64,000 nucleotides of DNA from Sorex araneus (lineage: Eukaryota > Chordata > Mammalia > Eulipotyphla > Soricidae): contig NC_073303.1 of the NCBI RefSeq assembly GCF_027595985.1, positions 329,653,679-329,717,678 on the forward strand. Reading direction: 5' to 3'. Under the pieces are notes generated by a model. The model saw nothing but the letters and a program-made list of their open reading frames with translations. It had not been told where the DNA came from and did not search any database. The position numbers and the translations under genes are program-made. Below are positions 35,201 to 48,067 of this stretch, one piece after another (the stretch's first letter is position 1; each line of letters begins with the position of its first letter).

Positions 35201-35827
35201 TTTTTCCAACACCCTGACAGTAACGCTTTGGGGACTACTCTCCTATCTTAAATTTCCATTTCCAGAAAAGATTGTGGAAAAACTAGTTTGGATATGATCT
35301 AATCTGGGTTTAAGTCTGAATATAGGGTAAAGTACACAGTAGCTTTGACAGCAGCCTTCGCCAGAGTGTTCATCACTCTTTCCCAAATGTGAGGTTTAGA
35401 GTTAATTTTATTAGACTGTACTCTTAGATCAGGGTTTTCTATTTGGGAATGGCCTCTGACCTCAGCCTAGCTCCTATCATGGTCCTTTGGCTTCTAAGGG
35501 TCAAAGGTAAAATGCAGGGTAAGGAGGAAGCATATATCCTTGGTGGAACCCTGGTCCTGTCTCTAACTCAGAGTTACAAGGTGTTAGCAACTATTCAGAG
35601 GGTTTTAAAATTTTTTACTTAACTGGATAGGGGAAAACTCCCACAGTGCTAAGGGCCCTGGAGCCACTTCTGGCTGGATCAATGATGGGTGCCAGCAGGG
35701 TCACCTGTGGTGTTTGCCAGGCATACACTCCAGCCTTGGGGCTTTCTGCAAAGCCAAATCAGACTTTCTCCAGTGCTGACCCATAGCTTCATGATGAGGA
35801 AACTTCAACTTTGCTGGGAAAAAAAAA

Positions 35828-36012
35828 GATCCAGATAGATGGTACAGGGGTTAAGGAGCTTGCCTTGCATTCAGCTGACTCCAGTTTGATCCTCAGCACC
35901 TCATAAGATCATATGGCCCCAAGTACCTCCAGGAGTGATCCTTGAACACTAAGCCAGGAGTAAGCCCTGAGCACCACCACTTGCGGGCCACCCCACACTA
36001 CCCCCATTTTTT
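35828..36012 (+). mobile_element. Diverged SINE
   Basis: AGATCCAGATAGATGGTACAG to a C-rich and A/T-rich end. Confidence 0.7.
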
Positions 36013-36374
36013 TTCTTAAAGAAAAAATACCTCTGGATTTTTTAAAAGAAAAAGTAATTTTTTTAAAAGAAAAAAGATGTCCAGAGTCTAGCCACAACCA
36101 TGCTAAAGGCCCCTCTCCACATGTTCGGACGAGCCTCACGCATGAAGGTACCTGCAGAGGAACTCAGATGTGTGGGACCCGGGGCTGAGACCTCCAAGCC
36201 TGCTCAGATCGGGACTGGGCCTCTTCCACCCAGATTTCCCATTTTCCAGTAGCTAGGCAGTCACACCCTCAAACTGCCCCCAGCAGCCGTGTAATCCCAC
36301 CAATGGGATTTAAAACCAAGCTCCTGGAAGCTCCCGACATCTTATAGCCTGCTTCTCCCTCTGGGTTTCCTGCC

Positions 36375-36500
36375 CACATGGGAGAGCCTTGCAAACTCCC
36401 TGTGGTGTATTCATATGCCAAAACCAGTAACAATGCTGGGTCTCATGTCCCTGACCCTGAAAGAGCCTCCAATGTGGCATCATTGGGAAGGATGAGTAAA
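36375..36500 (+). mobile_element. Second-family SINE body fragment
   Basis: GGGAGAGCCTTGCAAACTCC, GTGGTGTATTCATATGCCAAA and CCAGTAACAATGCTGGGTCTC are related to the second family on its sense strand. Confidence 0.55.
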
Positions 36501-37300
36501 AAGAGGCTTCTAAAATCTCAGTTCTAGGACGAATGGAGACGTTTCCGAGACCACTCGAGAAATTTGACGATCAATGGGGGGATGAAAGAAAAATTAATCA
36601 GCTCTGCACACATAGCACAGGGAGTCAGGCAGAGAAAGAAAGGTCTTCCTGCCTGAAACCTGGCTGCTCCTTATTTATCTGTTACCTTGCCTTTGTTTCA
36701 AAGGCCCATGCAAGAAAATCTAAGTCAACGTTTCTCAACCAAGGGCCAGCCTGTGGGTTCCCAGGATATTCCAAGGGGACCATAGGTGAACATCATGTAA
36801 GTGGAGGGAACCCTAACACGTGATTAAGGGGCTAACTGATAGGACAGGGAGTCCACAGGAAGGAAACAAGGTTGGAAGTCAGAAAACAAGTCAGCAAAAG
36901 GACTCAGAAACCCTGATCTAGATAACTCTCCCTAGGAAAGCAAAGTCCCACCTGGAGACACAGAGGCGCAGCAGGTGTGCGAGTGTGCAGAATGTGTCAC
37001 AACTTGCACCACTCTGAGAAGGGCCAGGGTGACGGGACACTGCTATACCCATCAAAACAAGAAAATAGGGGTAAAGGAGGCACAGGGAATTGAGTTTGAG
37101 AGCCACATTCAGCAGTATTTAGGGGCTATTGCAGGCAGTGTTGGGAGATCATGCGAGATGTGAAATGGGGATCATATGAGATCATATGCAGTCAGTGACA
37201 GGGATCAAACTGAAGTGAGCAGCATGCAAGGCAAGCACTTGCATTGTGTTATCTCTCGGCCTCATCTTTAAATATCTCTTATTTAAAAATGAGTGTGGGG

Positions 37301-37495
37301 GGGCGCTGGAGCGATAGCACAGCGGGTAGGGCGTTTGCCTTGCACGCGGCCAACCCGGGTTCGAATCCCAGCATCCCATATGGTCCCTGAGCATAATTAA
37401 TTACTGCCAAGGGTAATTCCTGAGTGCAGAGCCAGGAGTAACCCCTGTGCATCGCCAGGTGTGACCCAAAAAGCAAAAAAAATAAAAATAAAAAT
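37301..37495 (+). mobile_element. SINE nested between older SINE remnants
   Basis: Near-consensus except for an insertion of about 10 bases (ATAATTAATTA region, near 37393). Perfect AAAAATGAGTGTGGGG flanks it (37285-37300, 37496-37511). An older - strand SINE (37506-37662) follows, and a third (about 37100-37262) precedes. Confidence 0.95.
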
Positions 37496-38025
37496 AAAAA
37501 TGAGTGTGGGGCACACTCCATGGTGCTCAAGGCTTATTCCTGGCTCTATGCAAAGGGATTACTTCTTAGTGCTTTGGGAACTGTAAGGGATGTTGGCTGT
37601 AGACTAGTGTCAGCCACTAGCAAGGCAAGTGCCTTAACCTCTGTATTATCTCTTGGGCCCATCCCATTAAAAATTGTCATAATAGTTGTAGCTTTCATGT
37701 GTGCATTGCCTGGTACAGCAGTGGCCACACACAAGCAAGAGATCTCATCATATGTGTGTGCAGGTTTTCTGTAAAGTCTAGTAAGACCTCCACTCTCTTG
37801 TAGTGGTCCCCATGGCCCAAGACACAAGCTTTCAGGGAGCTCACCTTGCCTGAGACCTGAAAGACTGAGGAGGGCCAGGGAAGGCCCCAGGTCTAGAACA
37901 GAGTAACAGGAAGAACTGACAGCCCCTGAAGGCCATGCCGTCATATCACCAGAAGGAAAGCAACCACAGTGTAAGAAACACGAATGACAAGTCACTCCAC
38001 CATATTCTTTGTTTATTTGTTTTGT

Positions 38026-38412
38026 TTGGGGGCCACACCCAGTGACACCTCAAGGGTTACTCCTGACTCTGCACTCAGGAATTACTCCTGTCAGTGCTCA
38101 GGTGTTTGGGGATGCAAGGGATCAAACTGGGTTGGTCAAGCGCAAGGCAAGCGCCTTACCCACTGTACTGTCTCTGGTTCCACTCCACCATATTCTTATT
38201 TGGTCCCATTCCCCCCGAAACAAAACAGTTGAACTCTTCAATTTGATTATTGTGGGGAGGGTGGCCACACCCAGCTGTGCTTATGCCTGACTCTGTACTC
38301 AAGGATCACTCCTGGTGTGCTCAGGGAACTATATGGGGTACGAGGGATCGAATCCAGGTCAGCAGTGTGCAAGGCAAACACCCTATCTGCTGTGCTATTG
38401 CTCCAGCACCCC
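38026..38412 (-). mobile_element. Two SINEs, - strand
   Basis: Copies at 38026-38185 (GGGCCACACCCAGTGACACC) and 38254-38412 (ending TGTGCTATTGCTCCAGC), separated by about 70 bases. Confidence 0.85.
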
Positions 38413-39273
38413 CAACTTAATATTTAACATGAAATATTACTCCTGGTCAAGTTTGACTCCCAAAGTTTACAATCACCCTTTTAATACTTTCACCAAGGAA
38501 AAATTCATTTCATTATTTTAAAATCTCAGTGTTTGACATTTTCACTTGCTTTAACTCACACAGTAAAGATGTATACTTACGATGATCTGAATTTTATAGA
38601 ACTTTATTGACTTCAAACAACTTAGGCTATTATCAAATATACATGAATAAATATTTATGTCTCTCAAAATTTAAAGCTTCCAGAGGTTGGAGAGGTCAAC
38701 TAATCGAACTCTTTGTTTAACTGAAAAAAAAAAAAAAACCCCAGAGTTCATTAATTTATTTCCTTTTTTTTCTGTGCCACTGTTGTGAAGACCAGGGTCA
38801 AACATTTTGTAGTTGTGATGCTTGTATATATTCGTGCTGGGAGTTCACTCAGCCGTGGTGCTCAGTTGCATGCCGGTTCTTGAATACCATCATGCTCCAA
38901 CACATACTTGCCAGGAGAGTACACTTGTGTCTATGCTTGCAGATCTTAAGTCAAGACACTCACCAGAAGTGGAATGCTTCAGCTGTGGTGCTTGTACATA
39001 CACAGCGGGTTACCAGAGATCACACACTCATTGTGGCACTAGGGGTCTCACATAGCAGAGTTGCCAGAACCATGCTTGGCACATGTAGGCAGCACTGGGA
39101 GTTGAACTCATGATCTTATGCCTACCAAATAGGCACTTTTAGTCCCTGAGTCAGACATCAGGCCCCCAGAAAAGCACTTCAGAGAATTGAGTTTACTCCT
39201 AAAGGGTCAGGCTGTCCTGACATTATACTAAACTCTTCTAAACTCAAATTCAATTATCTTCCTTCTACATCAG

Positions 39274-39400
39274 GCAGCAGTTTCAATGGTATATAAAAAC
39301 AGAGAAAGAAATTCAAAACCAGAAGGCAAGAAACTTGCAGGCTGAAGAACAAAACCTCATGGAAGAAATGAAGCTAGTGGGAATTCTTCAAGCACTGTAG
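39274..39400 (+). pseudogene. Orphan exon-like segment with coiled-coil reading
   Basis: A pyrimidine-rich acceptor (CTTCCTTCTACATCAG) is followed by 42 sense codons and TAG (39398-39400). The reading is QQFQWYIKTEKEIQNQKARN continuing LQAEEQNLMEEMKLVGILQAL. Its Glu/Lys/Gln-rich heptad-like composition resembles a terminal coding exon of a coiled-coil protein. I do not recognise the family. It could be the last exon of an unrecognised gene, a decayed exon, or chance. No partner exon was found nearby. Confidence 0.25.
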
Positions 39401-41175
39401 TCGGGGTGATGCCAGTGACCTCACCTTTGAGCATAAGTACCATCCTCTCTCCAGCCTGCCGAAGCCTTAATGCTACTCTCTTGTCCACCATCTTCAGAGA
39501 ATCTGAGATTTCAGTGGTAAAACACATGCTTCACATGTGGATAGCTTTGGGTTCAATTATGGCACAGGTAATGAAAGGGGGTAACATTCTGGATTTCTAG
39601 GATGACACCCTAGGAGACAAGGAAGTAGAGATAACATTTAGGATTGGGGAAGGGAACTGAAGTGCTACAATAGTAAGCAACCAAAGCAAGGCAGTCTGAA
39701 GGTGGGAAGAATCAGTGGGATTGGAGTTGAGCAGGAAAGATCAAAGGCTGCAACTGGATTAGAACATTCCCCTGCCCAGGCATCAGGCTTCTGAACGAAG
39801 CTCAGGAAACTGTGTGGAGAGGTAGGGTCCTGCTGGCTAAGAGGCAACAGCAAAAGCCATCTGCAGGTCTATCTGCTTTGTGCTGAAACTTTTTAGACAT
39901 TTCTCATGTCACTTCACTGAAGACTGTTACCACAATTCTCTCAACACTCTTGAGATATACATATTTGTTTTTATCAAGTTTAGAGATAAAGACTAAGTTT
40001 AGAGGAATCAAATAACTTGCTTGAAATTGTATAGGTTCATTGCTCTTTTACCCCTATACTCCCAGATGTTCTGGAATATTTTCCAAGAGAATGTAAAACA
40101 CAAAGCGTTTTTCAGAATTAAAATACAGGGGTGTAAAGATCCTGAGACCCAAATTGAATCCACCTCAAAAGGGAAATCAAGCCCCAGAACAGGTATTGAC
40201 TTGCCATAGAGTATAAAAAGGATGAGAGGCCAGTTCAAAACAAAACAAACAGAAAAGACTGAATGTAGTCTGACCTGCCCCACCTGAATATGTGTCCAGC
40301 TAAGAACTCAGAATTCCCAATCCACAGGGCCTCAATTAATAGCACCCCTGTCAGCCCATCCTCGTGCACAGGACAGATTGCATTGACCTGCAACTTGGTT
40401 GACAATAAGAGCTCCCCTAAACTGAACTGGCTATTTTCAGCATCAGGCCAGCAGGCATTAATTTACAATGCCAAAGAACTGTCACTGCAAATGCAACCCT
40501 GAGAGTTATTTACAAAAAAGGAGTAACCGTCTGTATGGACCTGGGTTTGGCTTTGCGACATCAAGTACAGTCATGGAAAACTCTCTTCAAGGAAAACAGG
40601 CTGTTGTGTGAAGCCAGCAGGCAGACATTGAAACAGGAAGGCAGAGATTAGAGGAGGCTTTACAGTTCTTTTGATGTTTCCCAAGCCAACTCAAAGCCAG
40701 GGAGGCACTTTGAGAGCTGATCAAAGGTGCATTTGCAGGTTCAAATTAACAGGGAGCTGGTGGATAGGGACAGCACCTGCCTGCGAATAGCAATGCTTTT
40801 CACCAAATCAAGTTAATTTTTCAGTCAAGCATAGAACTGGCAGTCCTCATAAAACAGAGCGAGCTAAGCATGTTTCTGTTAAATTTTAGGTCTCTGAAGG
40901 GAAAATTATGCTCTGCTTTCTTTTCTTCACATGGAGGTCTTCCTTGATCCTGTCTCCCTGCTGTATGCCACTTAAGACCTCCAGGTCAAGACAGGAGACA
41001 TCACCTTGTTTCACAAAGTCAATGTCTGGAGTTAGAGGAGAGGCTGGTGAGCAGGCACTGAATGGAATAATTCTTCACTTTCCTTGGAAAACTGATTGTT
41101 AGTCGATTAAACTGTTTTATCCCAGAGGAGTCCTCATCTCTCTTGGGAAACAGTTTGAAAGATTTTATTTTGGTT

Positions 41176-41320
41176 TTTAGGCCACACTCAGCTGTGCTCA
41201 GGAACTATCATCAGCTCCTGGAGCTCAGGAGTCACTTCTGGTTAGGATCTGTGGACCATGAGAATGTGGAGGTCCAGCAAACCTGTGGCTCCTGTCCTTT
41301 GAGCCATCTCCCTAGTTCAA
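41176..41320 (-). mobile_element. Old SINE
   Basis: GTTTTTAGGCCACACTCAGC to GAGCCATCTCCCTAG. Confidence 0.6.
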
Positions 41321-41434
41321 AAGACCTAATTTTTGTAGAGCAAATTCAAACAAGTAGCAGAAACTTTGTAATAAAGGGAGTCACTAAAGGTGATGAGTTA
41401 GAAAGCTGATACTTATAAAGAAAAATGAAATATA

Positions 41435-41612
41435 TGTATATATATTTTTTTCTTTTTGGGTCACACCCGGCATATTCAGTGGTTACTCCCGGCTCTGCAC
41501 TCAGGAATTACTCCTGGCAGTGCTCTGGGGACCATACGGGATGGGGGATTGAACCCAGGTTGGCCATGTGGATAGTACAGTGCCCTACCCACTGTACTAT
41601 CGCTCTGGCCCC
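41435..41612 (-). mobile_element. SINE with target-site duplication
   Basis: TTTTTGGGTCACACCCGGC to ACTATCGCTCTGGCCCC; GAAAAATGAAATATA at 41420-41434 and 41613-41627. Confidence 0.95.
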
Positions 41613-41627
41613 GAAAAATGAAATATA

Positions 41628-41692
41628 CTAATAATGTATTATATTAATAATAATAATGTATTAATTAATATTAATAATGTATTATATTATGA
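41628..41692. repeat. AT-rich tandem (TAATAATGTATTATA-like)
   Basis: Imperfect repeats of TAATGTATTA and TAATAA units directly after a SINE copy. Confidence 0.6.
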
Positions 41693-42737
41693 CTTATAGA
41701 GAAGCTAGAAAACAGGTTTCTTGGCATTGGATTGTCCATTATTTTTAGTCCAGGCTAGTATAGTAAGACTTAGGAAAGCAAGAGGATGTGTCAGATTCTG
41801 AAAGATTCTCTGAAAAGCAGATGTAGTCAAAGAGAAATGGAATGAAGGAACAGGATAATAAAAGCAGCAGAAAGGTAAGCTGAGCTACTTGAAAAATAAG
41901 ACTGGTAGATGATCATCTGCCAAAGCAATCATCAAATCTTTACCGAACAGTATGATGAACATGGAATGCTTCCAAGTTATTCCTTCTCGGGTACAGTATA
42001 GGGAGAGCGGGAGCTTACAGACACAGCAAAAGGTTTAGTTACGACTGGTGAAGAGATAAGCTCAACTCTGATGAGTTTTGGGTTTCTCCACTACACAGTG
42101 GTAATAATATCTCATCAATGCTGTGTGAGTAAAATAGGATAGCCATATAAAGTGCTAATGTAATAACAGCACATTATAATAGAAAATCACATATTTAACC
42201 AACACTTTTTCTTTCCAAATGAATTTTCATTTCCATAATGGATTCATGATGATGGTAGAAAACATTGTAACTTGAAAGACTACTTCATCAATAGTGAATT
42301 TAAGAGAAATGATAGTCCCAGATTGTGAAAATTTATTGTACATGTAGACTGAAAAAACATGTAAGCTAATATAATAGATACTAGCTTTTCATGGAAACAC
42401 TTATAAGTCAAATTTCAAAGCAAAAATCACTGGAAAAAACTTTAAAGCAACTAAACATTAACGATCAAACTAGGTAGTAGGTCAAAAGATAACAAGGTAA
42501 CTTTTTTAAATAACAAGACAAATGTAGAAGCTTATGTCAGATATTATTTAGTTCTAACTACAGTCTCTTAAAAATCTTACTGAAATTTTCATGAAAAGAA
42601 TTTGTGCCTTTAGAGTATAAATATATGTATGCATGTGTATATTTATACTATCACATATTTGAGTAATACAGTGAAATACAAACATGTTTAAGTTTTTGTA
42701 ATTTGAAAAGACAACAGTTTAGACTATTAAAACTTAG

Positions 42738-42826
42738 TTACAGAGCTGAGAAGGTGGCTCAGTGGAAGACTGTCTGGCCTTGGTAAGGTCTTGGGCTTGA
42801 TCGTCAGAGTGAAAAAAAATAAAATT
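42738..42826 (+). mobile_element. Other tRNA-derived SINE remnant (short)
   Basis: GAGCTGAGAAGGTGGCTCAGTG to TTGGGCTTGATCGTCAG plus A tail. The head (GTGGCTCAGTGG) resembles ID-type SINEs rather than the main family. Only about 80 bases long. Confidence 0.5.
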
Positions 42827-44099
42827 CCAACAAACCTCCTAGAATAACAATTTAGTTCATAAAATTCCTGTATACTTTCATTTTTCTTACCTCTATGCCA
42901 TTAAATATCTCTCTATAAATATATTTCTCCAGGTCTAAGTAAATTTCCCCTTATGTGATTTGATTCCATTTGTGAGCCATTTACATAAAACATCAAAGGC
43001 TATACATTCTATTGGCATATAAAACATTTCATTCCAAAACTCTATTGACATTTGGTAAAGTCCTTGGAGCACCTACTATAGTCATCGCCTTATCATCCTT
43101 TCCTTATTTGTCAGCTGTCCTTTATGATCATCAAGCATTAAGTTATTGGCCTTTCTTCAGCCGCAAAACACTTGTTGAATGTTTTCTCTTTACAGTCTCT
43201 GAATCATAAAATTCTTTTCAGATGGAAGCCTGTTTTCAGTTAAAGGTCAAGACGTGACACATCCTATTCTTAATTAGCTTCATGAGACTTAAAACCTGAT
43301 CTCTGAACATTTCTTTTTACTCTCTGGCCAGTTTCCAGAGATAAACTTAAGGTTTTATCTTTTGGCTTGGTATAAACACACCTTCCTGCAGGTTTCTTGC
43401 TAGTAGCTTGTATTTGCTTTTCTGTGTATACTAGTCCTGAACTTGTATTTATATCAGCATCAATTTTATATTAACCCCTTCTTTTGGCAGTTACCAGGAA
43501 CTGAATCCATGGCTTCAAACATGCAGTGTTCTGCTGGTCACTGAACTGCATCCCCTTTCCTGTGTTAAAGGCTACTTAGGCAGAGAGGGCTGTCCTCCCA
43601 AGCAGTGCTCCAGGCACTGGGGGCTGCTTTCAGTGATACTCAGCTCAAGTCCAGCAGTGCTCAGGATCAATAGGTCCATCCTGGTGGTCTCGGAATGGAA
43701 TTCGGAGTCTCGGCATGCCAATCATAAGCACTGTAGCTTGAGCTCTCACTCCGAACCCCGCCCTCCCCCCATATCCCCTGCCCCCACCCTAGGCTCGGCT
43801 TTTAAACTTTCTCTACTCGCAACTCCTTTTTTGCCTGAGAAATGCAACATGAGCAAGTGCTGCCAGAATCACTTCAGATTTATGTATTTAAATTTAAATT
43901 TAGTTTTGGACATCGTGCATTCAGAAACCTTTTTCTATTGTCAAAAATTTTATGAACCCCCATATTTAAAAACCATCTGTGGAGCTGGAACCCACAGTTT
44001 CAGAAACAAAACAAACCCAATATTAAACTATTAATCTGATACGTTGACCTGAGTGATAAAGCTCTAGCAAATTCCTTTTTAATAAAAATTGAGTCTTCT

Positions 44100-44284
44100 G
44101 GGGCTGGAACGATAGCACAGCATGTAGGGCATTTACCTAGCATGAGGCCGATCCAGGTTTGATTCCCAGCATCCCATATGGTCCCCTGAGCACCGCCAGG
44201 GGTAATAACTATGTGCAGAGCCATGAGTGACCCCTGTGCATTGCCAGGTGTGACCCAAAAAGCAAAACAAACAAATAAATAAAT
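44100..44284 (+). mobile_element. SINE with target-site duplication
   Basis: GGGGCTGGAACGATAGCACAG; ATTGAGTCTTCT on both sides; tail with AAAT units. A degraded copy follows at about 44330-44475. Confidence 0.95.
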
Positions 44285-44786
44285 ATTGAGTCTTCTTTTT
44301 AATACAAAGTATTTTATTATTAATACAAATATAGATGGTAAGACACTTGCCTTGCATACAACTAACCCCAGTGTGATCCTCAACACTACATATGGTTTCT
44401 CGAGCACTGCCACGAGTGATTCCCTAAATACAGAACCTGAAGCAAGACCTGAGCACTGCTAGGTGTGGCCCAAATCACCCCCACCCTACTCGTCACCAAA
44501 GGAAAAAGACTATGGGCTAGGATATGGTCCCCAACCAGGAGAGATGCCCCCAACCAATTATTTCTTAGGTTTTTAAAGAGAATTGTTAATTCCCAATGTT
44601 CTACTTATGAGACAAGTGCTAGTTTAAAAACTTATTTAAGGCAGTATTCCAAACTTATGTCGGCACTAAACTCACCAAGAGTTGTTTGAAAAATCCTTAA
44701 CTTCAAGCCAGTGTTTATGTTTAAAGCTTTCCATGTGAGTCCAATGTACAGATAAATCTGAAGACCCCCAATTAATTTAAAAGTAA

Positions 44787-44965
44787 TTCCAGGGGCCAGA
44801 GCCATAGTATAAGGTAGGGTACTTGCCTTGACTTGTCTCAGATTCAAGCCTCAGCACCACATACAGTTTCAAGTCCCTCCAGGAGTGATCCCTATGCACA
44901 GAGCCACAAGTAAGACCAAGCATAGCCACACATGGTCAATATCCCCACCCCACCAACACAAAGTA
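44787..44965 (+). mobile_element. Diverged SINE
   Basis: GGGGCCAGAGCCATAGTATA head, body recognisable. Confidence 0.75.
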
Positions 44966-45369
44966 ACTGGGAAAATTCTAGTTTCTAGTAATGGTTAAGT
45001 CATTTCCTTTTAGGGCTAACCCTTTTCAGACTTACTTCCCTACAGATAATAATTTAAAAGTGAACAAACAAAGGCAGGCAAAAACCAGTGCTCTTTATCC
45101 TTAAAGGAATGGAATTGAGTAAGACATGCAAGTCTGTGCGTTAATGCCTAAGAGAACTCTCATTATTCAGAAAGTGAGGGGTAGCAGAAAGCTGGACATG
45201 GTGACTTGGGTACTAAGGACATGGTAAGGGTTGGCAGAAGAACTGAAAAGTTAAGAGAAGAATCCTGGTAAGGATTCTGAATCTAAACTGGTCTAAATTC
45301 CAGACTAGTGCTGTGCAGATTCCAGTGGACCCGCCGGATAGCAACAACTGGCTAAAGAACTAGTAAAAT

Positions 45370-45707
45370 AGGGGCCAGAGCTATAGTCCAACATGCCTTG
45401 CACATGGCTAACCCAGATTCAATCCCTGGCTTCCCCTTTGGTCCCCCAGGCACTGCCAGGAGTGATCCCTTAGTGCAGAACTTAAGGAGTAAGCCTTAAG
45501 CACCACCTGGTAAGCCTCTCCCCCCACCATATACAAAGATTAATGAGACAATGACCTTAATCGATTGATTTGGGGGCCACACCTGTGTGCTCAGGGCTTT
45601 ACTCCTGGCAGTACTGGAGAGGAGGAAGGGGACATGTGGTGCTGGGCATCAAGCTGAGGTCGCCTACATAAGATCATATGCTCAGTCCATTGATCTCCCT
45701 TCAGCCC
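45370..45707. mobile_element. Two diverged SINEs in opposite directions
   Basis: A + strand copy at 45370-45530 (GGGGCCAGAGCTATAGTCC) and a - strand one at about 45570-45707. Confidence 0.65.
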
Positions 45708-45896
45708 CTTGAGATCTATGGATTGCTTTTCACTACAGGGGAAGAGAATTTGAAATTTAACCAGCCAATGAACTATGTGACTGAACAAAACTTAAGTCTT
45801 CAGAGGCATATAGCAGAATCTAGACTTATTAATCCACTATATCTAACTTAAAAAAATAGAGTCCTGAAAGCACACAGGACACTCTTAGGTGCCATG

Positions 45897-45963
45897 TATA
45901 TCCTATGCATGTGTGTGCACGTGTGTGTACACATATATTCACATATATCATGCATAGGATATA
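45897..45963. other. Hairpin: 15-bp perfect inverted repeat
   Basis: TATATCCTATGCATG at 45897-45911 is matched by its exact reverse complement at 45949-45963. Pairing continues inward past one bulged base for six more pairs (two G-T), leaving a loop of about 24 bases that contains GTGTACAC. The size is like a pre-miRNA or a small hairpin element. No expression evidence is available. Confidence 0.6.
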
Positions 45964-46284
45964 TTTTTTTTACCAAGCTTAGAAAATACTGGCCATTATT
46001 TCTTCCAATAACTCAATCAATACACTGAGCATCTATTCTTTGCATTCAAGATGCCTGGATCCTTTATTTGAAGCTGCCTGAGCTTATTCCCCTGCACCCA
46101 ACACTGCTGTGTGGGTCCCAAAACAAAAAACAAAAAGACCTTTTTATGCTACCAAAAGATAAACTTTAAACACAAAATCACAAATAGGTTAAAAATACAC
46201 AAATGGGAGGGAAAAAAGACAGTTTATTATGTAAGTATTAAGCTTAAAAAACATTTTTTTAACTTCAATATGTAGAGGGTTTTT

Positions 46285-46605
46285 TTGTGGGGGTGGGGGG
46301 TGGGTGACAATATACTCAGTGGTACACAGAGACCCTAAGTTACTGGGAATCAAACCTAAGGCTCCCACATGCAAAGAATACACCCCAGTCATTTATATCA
46401 TCTCCTAACTCTTTTTTTATTAAAAAAAAAAACTCCTATTTATTATATACAGGATTTTGTTATCTATTTGTGGGCATCACCTGTGTTCAGGGTTCACTCC
46501 TGGTACTGCTGAGGGGAACATATGTGATGCAAAACATCAAATCTGGCTGGTCTCATCATGGCAAGAGCCTAATCAACTCTGCTGTATCTCTGCCCCATAC
46601 CTGTT
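46285..46605 (-). mobile_element. Two old SINE remnants, - strand
   Basis: About 46285-46412 and 46472-46605, recognised by CAGTGGTACAC and GTTCAGGGTTCACTCCTGG. Confidence 0.5.
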
Positions 46606-47137
46606 GTCATTAACCAAGATACAACCTCAAATGGGGGAAAAAAAAAAAAAAGAAAAAATTGGGTGTTTTTTGATTTTATTAGGCGTCAGGGCTTCATTTG
46701 GTACTTTTCCTTTGAAATCACTCATGATTGGCCTGATTAGGGATCTAAGTGGTGGTGGAGCGCATGCAGCTCAGGTATGAAGCCCTGGTTCTGGGTTCAG
46801 TCTGGCACAATCAAGCAAGAAAGCACTTCTGACTCCTTTTCTCTCTCCTGATTCATGAAACACAAAAGCAGCATTTTAGGCTCCTTATTTGTGCTCAGAG
46901 AATTTTTCTTAGGCTTTACTCTAATTATTAGAGCAAGTAACGATTTCAGAGGTCCTGGTGGAGAGAGGGGTATTCCCAACAGTGTTTGGGGGACCATATG
47001 CTATCAGGGGCTGACCCAGCTCCATGAGATCCAGACTTTCGAGCTCTCTTCCTGGCCCAAATAGGTTTGGGGGTAGGCAGTGGTTGGGGGAGTAGGACTG
47101 TGAATCTAAGGCCACAACATATAAGACAAGTGCTTTA

Positions 47138-47312
47138 GGAACCAGAAGGTACAACAGCACAGCTGCCTTGCACACGGCTGACCCAGATTTCAACCCTGGC
47201 ACCCCTGAGCCAGCCAGAAGTGATCCCTGAGCAGAGAGCCAGGGGTTGTAACTTCTGGGAACTACAGATGGTGACCCCAGACCTTCTGCCCCGACCCCCC
47301 AAATATATATAC
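47138..47312 (+). mobile_element. Old SINE
   Basis: GGAACCAGAAGGTACAACAGC head; body degraded. A - strand remnant precedes it at about 46935-47065. Confidence 0.55.
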
Positions 47313-47891
47313 ACTGAACTCCTTGGTTCCTTAAGCAAGGATTCTTAATTTACCTTTCTTCTGATTTTGTACCATGTACGTACTTTTTCTCTTAGTTTCT
47401 TCCACCTGTGACCCTTTGGAGGTTACAGTCATCACTGAGAAGCTCCTCAAGGTACCACACACTCTAATCCTCCCAGGTCTGAAAGCATCATGTATTTTCC
47501 TTCTATTCGTTATACATCTTGGTTGTCCTTGTCAGTTTTTCTTTTATTTACAAAAAATCTTTTAACTCTAATGTAGGAATTATCAAAATAGGGTTTACAA
47601 CGAGGCAAATTTTAAAGAATTTTTCTACATTTTCAAACAACACTGAAGCTATGATACTCATCAAACTCCTCGAACTGGACATGACTGGAAAGGACTAGAA
47701 AAACAAAGAAACCTCATACTAAGCATGACTAGGATGAATTTCACAGGATGTGACCAGTTTGTTCAACCATGTAAGTGAAAGGAACACCAATTCCCTTTGG
47801 CTATCCTAGCTTTGATCCTAATTGTCTATGCTAACGAACTCCACTCATGACACAATTTTTCAAAAACTATGACCTTAAAAAACAAACCTAG

Positions 47892-48067
47892 GGGCTGGAG
47901 TGATAGATAGCACAGCAGGTAGGGTGTTTGCCTTGTACACAGCCAACCCAAGTTCGATTCCCAGCATCCCATATAGTCCCCCGAGCAGGACCAGGAGTAA
48001 TTCCTGAATGCATGAGCTAGGAGTAACCCCTAGCAGGTGTGACCCAAAAAGAAACAAACAAACAAAA
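47892..48067 (+). mobile_element. SINE with target-site duplication
   Basis: GGGGCTGGAGTGATAGATAG (four-base duplication in the A box); related AAAAACAAACCTA and AAAAACCAAACCTA flanks. Confidence 0.9.

Noticed and set aside
43633..44034. 133-codon reading on the + strand
   Set aside because: No recognisable motif, mixed low-complexity composition, no splice or promoter context; it ends next to a SINE.
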